Shown here one piece after another: positions 1 through 6,180 of a stretch of DNA of 8,113 nucleotides (position 1 is its first letter; each line of letters opens with the position of its first letter). The notes below the pieces were generated by a model that searched no databases, was not told where the DNA came from, and worked only from the letters and a program-made list of their open reading frames with translations. The position numbers were made by a program, and so were the translations under genes. The DNA is from Porticoccaceae bacterium (GTDB lineage: Bacteria; Pseudomonadota; Gammaproteobacteria; Pseudomonadales; Porticoccaceae): contig NZJL01000044.1 in the NCBI GenBank assembly GCA_002692165.1, positions 14,545 to 22,657 on the forward strand. The letters are read 5' to 3'.

Positions 1-626
1 ACCTCCCGCCTTATCATCGCCTCATCAAGCTGATGCGAGTCACGTTTCTCAATCAACATGCTGAGGATGTCTCTAGGCATATCTAAATCCGATCTATCAT
101 CTGAAGCGATCTCTTTAAAGAGTTGCTGTCTTCGGAGAAAAGATGGTTGAAAAAAGTATTTATCGAACTTTAGGAGTGCCTCTCCAACCTCTTGTCGCAC
201 TTCCGATTTATCCCGTGTTGAGTGGAATAAAGTTGCGCCCTCACCAAACTTAGCCACAATGGAGATCAGTAAGTTTGTTAACTCGGACGATTCCTCCGGC
301 AGATCTATGCCCGCCAGATCGGCACTGAGATTAATATTTACCTGCTTACCAAAAAGCGAAAGGTCCATCCTACCCTCACTCAGGTAGGGCTTTAAAACCT
401 TGTTAAGGGTGATTGGATAAACCTCTCGTTCGTAGTGGTGAACAAAATCCCGTCGAAATAATTTTAACTCGATGGCTCTCCGCTCTGCGTGGTCCTTCCC
501 ATGGAGCGTCAGCAATACCCGCTCCATAAGTTCATCGCATTCGCTATACATAGACTGAATTAAACGCCTATCGCAAAGCGTTTTGAATGCGTCATGGTAA
601 CCGACCACCGACCGGACATTGGTCAT
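1..626 (-). CDS. Cytochrome P450, N-terminal half (runs off the left edge)
   Basis: Reading the minus strand from ATG at 626 gives an open frame of 208 codons that reaches base 1 without a stop, so the gene is cut by the window edge. The protein parallels the complete P450 upstream of it. Over the block containing MERVLLTLHG, HAERRA, LFRR and HYERE it has 23 identities in 41 aligned positions by hand count. The shared H-x-x-R-R stretch matches the C-helix region that contacts a haem propionate in P450s, and the shared PRDIL stretch lies before the I-helix. The I-helix centre, ExxR motif and haem cysteine would lie beyond the edge and cannot be checked. The start overlaps the stop of the upstream P450 (ATGA), and GAGAG sits 6 nt before it, so translational coupling in one operon is likely. 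The substrate is unknown. No N-terminal membrane anchor is visible, as expected for a soluble bacterial P450. Confidence 0.88.
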   Translation of the reverse strand, partial: MTNVRSVVGYHDAFKTLCDRRLIQSMYSECDELMERVLLTLHGKDHAERRAIELKLFRRDFVHHYEREVYPITLNKVLKPYLSEGRMDLSLFGKQVNINLSADLAGIDLPEESSELTNLLISIVAKFGEGATLFHSTRDKSEVRQEVGEALLKFDKYFFQPSFLRRQQLFKEIASDDRSDLDMPRDILSMLIEKRDSHQLDEAMIRRE

Positions 627-1852
627 TTGGCACTCTCACAATTGATATGCTTGAAAACAACTGGAAATACACGCCATATATCGCGTTCGGAATTTTCTAT
701 TTTTTCCGCTTTCTTATCAGGGTCGGGTATCATGCCCCGGAGCAGTAGTTCCCTCAAAATCATGACGATAGTCCCGAATAGATGGTTGTCAGGATCAACC
801 ATCTCCCCTTTTTTAAGGATTTTCCCCGCGACAAGGTTCATACCTATGCACACGTGCATGCCACCGCCAAAAGATAAGCCTGTTGGACTGACTCGCGATA
901 CGCGATTACGAAAAGGGTTAAATAATGCCGCATCAGGCCCGAAGATACTCGCATCACAATTAGCAGTTTCCAGGTCAATCACAACCTTATCGCCTGCCGC
1001 AACTTCTGTACCGTCCTTCAGCACAATTGGCGCAATGGCTCGACGCCAAGCCTCTGGACTTGATGGATGCAAGCGCATGCTCTCGTGAACGAACCGCTGC
1101 AAGAGCACTAAATCATTCGCGAGATTCATTGCTTTTCCAGATTCTTTTGCGTACCAGGAAAAAATTTCATTTGCCGAGTGAACGAGCGTATGAACCGAAG
1201 TGTGCGAAGCAGCTAGGTAAAAAAATGCCACCTCTCGAACCAACAACTCATCGGGCAGTTTTAACCTAGCCTCATTTAAGAGTAAAACCGTTAATATGTC
1301 TCTAGGCAAACTCTCTTCTTTTATTTCACCCGACTTAAATTTGCGTATCAGGGCCTCACGCCGAGCGCGAGACGGGCTGAAAAAGCGCTCTGTAAACTCA
1401 TTAATTGCAGCCGAAATCTCTTCAAGAATAGCATTTCTATCACCCTTATATTGGCCAATGGTGGCTGCTTGCCCCAATTGAATCAGGAGCCTGTGTTGCG
1501 CGTCGGCTTCATCAACGGAACCATCCACTCGGTCTATACCCGCAAACGATAGGGAGAGGTGAACCATGATTCGGTAACCCAAAGTTTTCAAATCGATCGA
1601 GGGGGAATTAAGAAATTGCTGAAGAGTTTCATCCAAAAGAACAGGGAATACATCCTTTTCATAGTGGCGAAAAAAATTTCGTCTAAATAACTGACTTTCC
1701 ACCGCCCGCCGATTGCGATGTTCCTCACCATGAAGCGTTACAAGGACTTTATCCATCAAAATACCGCCCTCATCATACAGAGCTTGCTTCAGATCATTCT
1801 GCCGCAAAGCTGCCTCAACATCATTGTAAGTATCCACTCTAAAGGTTTTCAT
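623..1852 (-). CDS. Cytochrome P450 monooxygenase, complete (409 aa)
   Basis: This is a haem-thiolate monooxygenase of typical soluble bacterial size, probably cytoplasmic. Landmarks in order are the C-helix motif HRNRR (residues 45-49), the I-helix AASHTS (214-219), the K-helix ExxR motif E257-S-M-R260, and the haem loop FGGGMHVCIG (328-337) with ligand Cys335. The I-helix position that is normally Asp or Glu before Thr is His217. After the haem loop, the L-helix carries an extra stretch of about 12-15 residues (around 346-360, KKGEMVDPDNHLFG) compared with common bacterial P450s. The ATG at 1852 has AAGG about 10 nt upstream. A second tandem P450 follows with a 4-nt overlap. No ferredoxin or ferredoxin reductase is adjacent; the [2Fe-2S] gene at 2276 belongs to a molybdenum enzyme, so the electron donor is unknown. 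The substrate cannot be deduced. A perfect dyad lies 59-78 nt upstream and could regulate the operon. Confidence 0.95.
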   Translation of the reverse strand: MKTFRVDTYNDVEAALRQNDLKQALYDEGGILMDKVLVTLHGEEHRNRRAVESQLFRRNFFRHYEKDVFPVLLDETLQQFLNSPSIDLKTLGYRIMVHLSLSFAGIDRVDGSVDEADAQHRLLIQLGQAATIGQYKGDRNAILEEISAAINEFTERFFSPSRARREALIRKFKSGEIKEESLPRDILTVLLLNEARLKLPDELLVREVAFFYLAASHTSVHTLVHSANEIFSWYAKESGKAMNLANDLVLLQRFVHESMRLHPSSPEAWRRAIAPIVLKDGTEVAAGDKVVIDLETANCDASIFGPDAALFNPFRNRVSRVSPTGLSFGGGMHVCIGMNLVAGKILKKGEMVDPDNHLFGTIVMILRELLLRGMIPDPDKKAEKIENSERDIWRVFPVVFKHINCESAK

Positions 1853-1910
1853 ATGTCATTGACCTTACCAGTTATTTTTTCATTCAGCCGCCACTGCAGG
1901 AAACCCAGTT

Positions 1911-1930
1911 GTTAAAAGCAGCATTTTAAC
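1911..1930. promoter_or_regulatory. Perfect inverted repeat upstream of the P450 operon, candidate operator
   Basis: Arms GTTAAAA (1911-1917) and TTTTAAC (1924-1930) are perfect reverse complements around a 6-nt centre, GCAGCA. The 20-bp dyad ends 59 nt before the P450 start at 1852. Its size and position suit a dimeric repressor or activator site. No regulator gene for it is in the window, so the role is inferred. No T-run follows it on either side, so an intrinsic terminator is unlikely. Confidence 0.4.
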
Positions 1931-2114
1931 CGTAACTATCTCACAGGTTTGTTCGTTTTGCGTCTTTTCCAGGTGCCAGATTAGCAAACCTAACCAGACC
2001 AAATTAGAGATATGCGCCTGACTTCAACCCCAATCGATTTTAACTCCAAAAGGATCGTCTGGAAAATACCCTTCAAGGCAAAACGAAACATGACAGTAGC
2101 AAGGGCTGCGCTAA

Positions 2115-2142
2115 GCGACAAAAATAGCCTACTGCCTATAAT
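2115..2142 (+). promoter_or_regulatory. Candidate sigma70 promoter for the molybdenum hydroxylase operon
   Basis: A perfect -10 TATAAT (2137-2142) lies 16 bp after GCGACA (2115-2120), which matches 4 of 6 bases of TTGACA. A second perfect TATAAT at 2152-2157 has no good -35. Transcription would start near 2149 and give a leader of about 127 nt before the ATG at 2276. This is a prediction from sequence only. Confidence 0.35.
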
Positions 2143-2174
2143 TCCGTGTTGTATAATTTGCCTTGAACAATTGC

Positions 2175-2191
2175 ATCTTCACCATGAAGAT
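2175..2191 (+). other. Short hairpin in the putative leader of the molybdenum hydroxylase operon
   Basis: ATCTTCA (2175-2181) and TGAAGAT (2185-2191) are perfect complements separated by CCA. The dyad lies downstream of the predicted promoter and 84 nt before the start codon. It could be an mRNA hairpin or a DNA operator. It is AT-rich, has a 3-nt loop and no T-tract, so it is not a terminator. It resembles no riboswitch or Moco RNA motif that I recognise. Confidence 0.25.
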
Positions 2192-2275
2192 CAGTTATTC
2201 GATGATTTTGGACAAATGGTATGTGAAAATAAACAATAGTTCTGAAACGTTGTCACTCAAAACTGGAAAAAGAGC

Positions 2276-2749
2276 ATGTTAACACTGGATATAAATGGCA
2301 AAAAGCAGCCAATTAACAGCGAGCCCGATACACCTTTGCTATGGGTTTTGCGAGACGAATTAGCACTTACGGGAACAAAATATGGCTGCGGAATTGCAAT
2401 GTGCGGTGCGTGCACCGTGCACATGGATGGAGAGCCAGTTCGTGCTTGTGCAATTCCGATTGAAGTGCTAGGAAACAAAAAAATAGTGACCATAGAGCAC
2501 CAAAAAAAGGATGGACTGCTGAGTCTTGTCCAAGAGAAATGGTTGGAGCATGATGTAGCACAATGCGGGTATTGCCAATCAGGTCAAATAATGTCAGCAA
2601 CCGCTCTCTTGAATGAAAACCCGAATCCTTCAGACCAGCAGATAGAAGCAGCCATGTCTGGAAATATCTGTCGCTGCGGCACCTATCAACGAGTGCGAAA
2701 CGCAATAAGAGCCGCTTCAGACACTATCACTGAGAATGCATCGCTGTGA
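2276..2749 (+). CDS. [2Fe-2S] small subunit of a molybdenum hydroxylase (IorA-like)
   Basis: This is the electron-transfer subunit of a xanthine oxidase-family enzyme, of the isoquinoline 1-oxidoreductase alpha type. All eight cluster cysteines are present. Cys38, 43, 46 and 58 form the plant-ferredoxin-type site (C-x4-C-x2-C-x11-C). Cys97, 100, 132 and 134 form the helical second site (CGYC and CRC). At 157 aa it has the usual family length. It lacks a signal peptide, although its partner has a Tat signal; in this family the small subunit is thought to travel with the folded complex. The ATG at 2276 starts the conserved N-terminal beta strand (LTLDINGK) and has only a weak purine-rich GGAAAAAGAG upstream. 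The stop TGA overlaps the GTG start of the next gene, so the two are co-translated. The family is clear but the substrate is not: N-heterocycles and aldehydes are both known for relatives. Confidence 0.95.
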   Translation: MLTLDINGKKQPINSEPDTPLLWVLRDELALTGTKYGCGIAMCGACTVHMDGEPVRACAIPIEVLGNKKIVTIEHQKKDGLLSLVQEKWLEHDVAQCGYCQSGQIMSATALLNENPNPSDQQIEAAMSGNICRCGTYQRVRNAIRAASDTITENASL

Positions 2750-4947
2750 GCAAAAGGATTGGATCTGCAATATCTCGACGAAGCTTTGTTAAGTCAGCGG
2801 GCTTGGCTACGGGAAGTCTTCTTGTTGGTATTCATATTCCCGCATCGTCTGAACAAAAAAGGATGCCTCTGCAGCAGACGTTAATGAATAGCTTTATTCG
2901 CATTGATAGCGACAGCACAATCACGCTGCTCGCAAATCATTCGGAATTTGGGAATGGTGCATATACCATCATGCCGATGATGGTCGCAGAAGAATTAGAT
3001 GTTCCGTATGAAAAGATTCGTTTGGAACCTGCCCCCACAAGGCCGGAATATTACAGCCCAATTTTTAGGGAATATCTCACTGCGGGATCAGTGACAACCG
3101 GGAGCTGTTGGATACCGCTGCGGACAGCTGGTGCAAAGGCTCGCGCAATGCTTCTTGATGCCGCATCAATAAAATGGGATCAGCCATCGGAGAATTTGTA
3201 TACCAGCGACGGGACAGTGTTCACAAAAAACAGCCAACAAAGCGCCACATATGGTGATTTACTGCACATCATTCACGCTGATGGCATTCTTCCTCGTGAA
3301 AAAGTTGACCTTAAAGATCCGTCAAAATTCAGGATTCTTGGCAAACCATCGCGACGGCATGAGGCGCCATCGAAAGTAGATGGCAGCGCTGTTTTCGGAA
3401 TCGATATCAAATTGCCAGACATGCTATATGGGTCCATTGCCAGGTGCCCAGTTTATGGCGGAACTGCCAAGCATTATGACGCAAGTGCCAGTCTCAAAAT
3501 CCCTGGCGTGGTAAAAGTCAAAGAGATTAGTGCCGGAGTCGTAGTCTTGGCTAATAGCAATTGGGCCGCTTTAAAAGGCAGGGGAGCGTTAAAGATTGAG
3601 TGGAACGAAGGGCCTAATTCATCGCTCTCATACGACTTTTTTTTCCAAGAGTACCGTGATTTGGCCAACAAACCTGGCATCGTTGCAGAAAATATAGGTG
3701 ATAGCATTGCATCAATAGAACTGAGTGACAATGTCATCGAGTCAGTTTATGAAATGCCTTATCTTGCCCATGCAACCATGGAGCCACCAAATTGCACCGC
3801 TTTGGTCACCGATGACAGGTGTGAGATATGGTCTGGGACCCAATCTCAAAGCAATGACCAAAAAGTGGTGGCTAAATTGCTCGGGCGACCGGAGCAATCA
3901 ATTATAATTCACCGACCGCTGATGGGTGGAAGCTTTGGCCGGCGGGCAGCAAAATCAGCTGATTTCACCGTAAATTCTGTCGAAGCGGCTAACGGGGAGG
4001 GAGTTCCAGTTCAGGTAATATGGTCGAGAGAGGAGGATATTAAAGGAGGTCATTATAGGCCTCTTTTTGTGCATAAGCTTCGCGGGGCTGTCGACGACGA
4101 CGGTATGCCACAAGCATGGCACCAAACGGTGGTAGGTCAGTCCATTATGGACGGCACTCGATTCGCTCCTGCATTTATGGTCAATGGCGTGGATCTATAT
4201 TCTGTAGATGGCTGTCTCCAGGAACCCTTGGGACTCTTCCGATATGGAACCTCCTATCAGATTCCTAATCATCGGATAGAATGTCATAATCCACCAAAAA
4301 TCGGTGTGGTTCCAATGGAATGGCGATCAGTCGGGCATAGTCACACCGGCATTGCCTACGAATGCTTCCTTGACGAACTAGCGGCCGCTGGAGGGAAAGA
4401 TCCTTTGGATCTGCGAATAGCTCTAACCAAAGGCAATCCCAGGATGCACAAACTTCTAAAACTGCTTAAAGAGAAGAGCAATTGGGTGAAACCAATTGGA
4501 AAAAATAAGGGCAGAGGGATTGCGGCAAGGGTTTACTCGGTATCACCCATTGCTCAAGTGGCAGAAATTACGATGAATGAAAATGGCGAATTCACGGTGG
4601 ATAAAGTTATCTGTGTTGTAGATTGTGGATTTGCAGTCAATCCGTTGGGCATAGAGGCCCAAATAGAAGGTGGTATTGCGTATGGTCTTGGTGCTGCCGC
4701 ATTTGGTGAAATCGAATTGCATGATGGACAAATAAAACAAAGCAACTTCCACGACTACAACGTTCTACGAATTGCTCAGATGCCAGAAATCGAGGTGCAT
4801 ATCGTATCGAGTGATGAGCCCCCAACCGGGGTTGGAGAGCAAGCGACCACACCTATTGCTCCAGCAGTGGCCAACGCCTTATTTAATGCCACCGGCACAA
4901 GAGTAAGACGCTTTCCGTTAGCGAAAAGTGGGCTTAAATTGGTCTGA
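2746..4947 (+). CDS. Molybdopterin-binding large subunit of a molybdenum hydroxylase (IorB-like), Tat-exported
   Basis: This is the catalytic subunit (733 aa), where the molybdenum cofactor hydroxylates a C-H bond with water-derived oxygen and passes electrons to the [2Fe-2S] subunit. A twin-arginine signal opens the protein (SRRSFVK at residues 10-16, then a hydrophobic stretch to about 32), so the complex should act in the periplasm. Family motifs are MGGSFGRR (393-400), the WSREED stretch (426-431), WRSVGHS (526-532) and the C-terminal GVGE with the expected catalytic Glu698, followed by APAVANALF. Length is slightly below the roughly 780 aa I recall for IorB. The GTG start at 2746 overlaps the upstream stop (GTGA) and places the Tat motif correctly. 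No cytochrome c, FAD subunit or XdhC-like maturation gene adjoins the pair, so the electron acceptor must be encoded elsewhere. A T8 run at 3637-3644 keeps the frame. The substrate is unknown. Confidence 0.95.
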   Translation: MSKRIGSAISRRSFVKSAGLATGSLLVGIHIPASSEQKRMPLQQTLMNSFIRIDSDSTITLLANHSEFGNGAYTIMPMMVAEELDVPYEKIRLEPAPTRPEYYSPIFREYLTAGSVTTGSCWIPLRTAGAKARAMLLDAASIKWDQPSENLYTSDGTVFTKNSQQSATYGDLLHIIHADGILPREKVDLKDPSKFRILGKPSRRHEAPSKVDGSAVFGIDIKLPDMLYGSIARCPVYGGTAKHYDASASLKIPGVVKVKEISAGVVVLANSNWAALKGRGALKIEWNEGPNSSLSYDFFFQEYRDLANKPGIVAENIGDSIASIELSDNVIESVYEMPYLAHATMEPPNCTALVTDDRCEIWSGTQSQSNDQKVVAKLLGRPEQSIIIHRPLMGGSFGRRAAKSADFTVNSVEAANGEGVPVQVIWSREEDIKGGHYRPLFVHKLRGAVDDDGMPQAWHQTVVGQSIMDGTRFAPAFMVNGVDLYSVDGCLQEPLGLFRYGTSYQIPNHRIECHNPPKIGVVPMEWRSVGHSHTGIAYECFLDELAAAGGKDPLDLRIALTKGNPRMHKLLKLLKEKSNWVKPIGKNKGRGIAARVYSVSPIAQVAEITMNENGEFTVDKVICVVDCGFAVNPLGIEAQIEGGIAYGLGAAAFGEIELHDGQIKQSNFHDYNVLRIAQMPEIEVHIVSSDEPPTGVGEQATTPIAPAVANALFNATGTRVRRFPLAKSGLKLV

Positions 4948-4994
4948 GAGTTGAGACTCTGATCCAAATTCAAAAAATCCTTTTGCGAGGTACC

Positions 4995-5384
4995 ATGATT
5001 TTATTTTTTGGCGCGCTTTTAGGTTTTGTTTCAGTTGTTTTTGGAGCGTTCGCTGCTCATGGTTTAAACGAAGTCGTGTCAGAGGCCTCGTTAAAGTCTC
5101 TTGCACTTGCAATCAACTATAATCAAATTAATGCTGTGATTGTAAGCGCAATCGGCCTCGCCAAAATCGTTAATCCCAATGCGATCTATATGCCCCTACT
5201 TAACTGGAGTGCCTCACTCTTCATTATTGGCACAGGGCTATTCAGTTTTAGCATTTATCTATCTGTAGTTTTTGAAAGTCCCGGTCTCAATAGCCTGACG
5301 CCCTTGGGCGGAATGTTGATAATTGCAGCTTGGCTCCTGACAGCTTATGTCGGGTTTAGCAATGCCAAAAACACGCACGAATAA
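4995..5384 (+). CDS. DUF423 (YgdD-like) small integral membrane protein
   Basis: The 129-residue protein has about four membrane segments: 1-24 with FGAFAAHGL, roughly 35-57, 66-93 with GLFSFSIYL, and 102-121 with LTPLGGMLIIAAWLL. The GAFxAHGL, GLFSxSxYL and TPxGG motifs identify DUF423, a widespread inner-membrane family of unknown function. I chose ATG 4995 because GAGG lies just before it and the family starts directly with this helix. A TTG at 4983 would add four residues (MRGT) and is the alternative. The gene starts 47 nt after the molybdenum hydroxylase gene on the same strand, so read-through is possible, but a functional link is not implied. Its central part (5143-5234, about residues 50-80) is repeated exactly, inverted, at the right end of the window. 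The gene itself is intact, so this copy is the original. Confidence 0.88.
   Translation: MILFFGALLGFVSVVFGAFAAHGLNEVVSEASLKSLALAINYNQINAVIVSAIGLAKIVNPNAIYMPLLNWSASLFIIGTGLFSFSIYLSVVFESPGLNSLTPLGGMLIIAAWLLTAYVGFSNAKNTHE
5143..5234 (+). repeat. Source copy of a 92-bp exact inverted repeat (within the DUF423 gene)
   Basis: This segment is identical, base for base, to the reverse complement of 8022-8113 (5143 pairs with 8113, 5234 with 8022). It lies in an intact coding frame, so it is the native copy. The first mismatch beyond 5234 is G5235 against A8021, after which four more bases (5236-5239) match again. The other side cannot be tested because the window ends. Confidence 0.97.
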
Positions 5385-5581
5385 CTGTTTCAATGACTCT
5401 GAGTGTCCGCCTCATATGGAACGTAACACAAAATAAAGCTACATTTTAGGATAGCTTGGGTTGAGCTAATCATTAACATCTTTAGCTAAAGACTCGTCCC
5501 GAAAGACTAGATTTTCGGCACTTAGGAATCCGCCATCCGCCGCCAAAGTCAGTTCAGAGTATGCCAAAGGATTATGCATGA

Positions 5582-6040
5582 TTAGCTTGATATGGGCAGG
5601 TGAGTAGAGTTTTTAACGCACTTCAACGCAAAGCTTGATTTAAGTGATGATATATAGGGCAAGTTTGCTAAACCCTCGCGCAGGAATTCCTCGTAATCCT
5701 TAATGTCTTTATCAACAATTTTTAATAGGTAATCACTATCGCCGCTCATAGCATAGCATGACAGTATTTTCTTGTGCTGCTTAACCGCGGCTTCAAATTC
5801 ATCAAGAGCCTGAGTCGTGTTTTTTGTTAACTTAACCTCTGCAATTACTGTTACTTTTAATCCCAAAGCATCCTGATTAAGAATATTTGCTTTACCCTCG
5901 ATAAAACCCTCGCACTCTAATTTCCTTAAACGTTTCCACAAAGCGGAATTAGACATACCCACCTTCTCTGCTATCTCTGAAAGCGCCAGATCCGGAAATG
6001 CCTGAAAATATTTTAAAATTTTTTGTTCGAGCTTATTCAT
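5582..6040 (-). CDS. bkdR: Lrp/AsnC-family regulator, BkdR-like
   Basis: This is a 152-aa transcription factor with an N-terminal helix-turn-helix (about residues 19-46, LSEIAEKVGM to EGFI) and a C-terminal ligand-sensing RAM domain (about 62-143). The C-terminal part, with GDSDYLLK (100-107) and SSFALK (135-140), closely follows P. putida BkdR as I recall it (GDPDYLLR and SSFALK). BkdR there is an Lrp-like protein divergent from bkdA1 that activates the branched-chain oxoacid dehydrogenase operon in response to branched-chain amino acids. The arrangement is the same here, with 140 bp of AT-rich DNA between the two starts. The start ATG at 6040 fits the family N-terminus but has no Shine-Dalgarno sequence. 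The role is inferred from sequence similarity plus conserved gene order. Confidence 0.9.
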   Translation of the reverse strand: MNKLEQKILKYFQAFPDLALSEIAEKVGMSNSALWKRLRKLECEGFIEGKANILNQDALGLKVTVIAEVKLTKNTTQALDEFEAAVKQHKKILSCYAMSGDSDYLLKIVDKDIKDYEEFLREGLANLPYISSLKSSFALKCVKNSTHLPISS

Positions 6041-6180
6041 TTATATCATAAAAATTTATTTTTCTACTATGCCATATTAACAGAAAATATATTCTACAAT
6101 TAGGGCTAATTTAAGAAATATAGAAAACTATTTTTTGCAATCAAAGCTACAATATTACTTTTTATATTTCCATAGCTAAC
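6041..6180. promoter_or_regulatory. Divergent bkdR/bkdA1 control region with candidate BkdR sites
   Basis: The 140-bp region is strongly AT-rich, as expected for Lrp-type binding. A perfect dyad AATTAG-GG-CTAATT spans 6098-6111. An imperfect dyad AAATATAG-AAAA-CTATTTTT spans 6116-6135 with one mismatched pair. Their centres (6104.5 and 6125.5) are 21 bp apart, two helical turns. CTACWAT recurs at 6064-6070, 6094-6100 and 6147-6153. Regulation by BkdR is known for the P. putida locus; the specific sites here are inferred. No strong -35/-10 pair is visible on either strand, which fits an activator-dependent promoter. Confidence 0.5.

Larger units (their letters stand above)
1853..2275. other. 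Divergent intergenic region between the P450 operon and the molybdenum hydroxylase genes
   Basis: These 423 bp separate two divergently transcribed operons. A 75-codon plus-strand frame (2012-2239) exists, but it resembles no family I know, has poor start context and runs through a good promoter candidate, so I do not call it. The region holds the inverted repeat at 1911-1930, two TATAAT hexamers 15 bp apart (2137-2142 and 2152-2157) and a short hairpin at 2175-2191. I saw no tRNA, known riboswitch or insertion-sequence end. Confidence 0.7.

Noticed and set aside
594..1088. 164-codon plus-strand frame opposite the P450 gene
   Set aside because: It is antisense to a P450 with intact ExxR and haem motifs, and the translation has the composition of a shadow frame.
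67..1309. Shared string ATGTCTCTAGGCA at 68-80 and 1297-1309
   Set aside because: It encodes the conserved PRDIL region in both P450 paralogues, so it reflects gene duplication rather than a separate repeat element.
1945..1991. AGGTTTG/CAAACCT inverted repeat with a 33-nt spacer
   Set aside because: Seven-base arms this far apart are expected by chance in a 423-bp region.
2012..2239. 75-codon plus-strand frame in the divergent intergenic region
   Set aside because: It has poor start context and no recognisable family, and it overlaps the best promoter candidate and a dyad. Chance open frames of this length are common.
4947..4960. AGAGT/ACTCT hairpin touching the stop of the large molybdenum hydroxylase gene
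   Set aside because: The 5-bp stem has no adjacent T-tract; it is not a convincing terminator.
5436..5457. AAGCTA/TAGCTT dyad after the DUF423 gene
   Set aside because: It has only 6-bp AT-rich arms, a 10-nt loop and no T-tract, so it is too weak to call a terminator.
5499..5518. CCGAAA/TTTCGG stem between the convergent DUF423 and bkdR genes, next to a repeated AAAGACT (5488-5494, 5502-5508)
   Set aside because: It is well placed for a bidirectional terminator, but it has a 6-bp stem with an 8-nt loop and no U-run on either strand. The 7-nt repeat could be chance.
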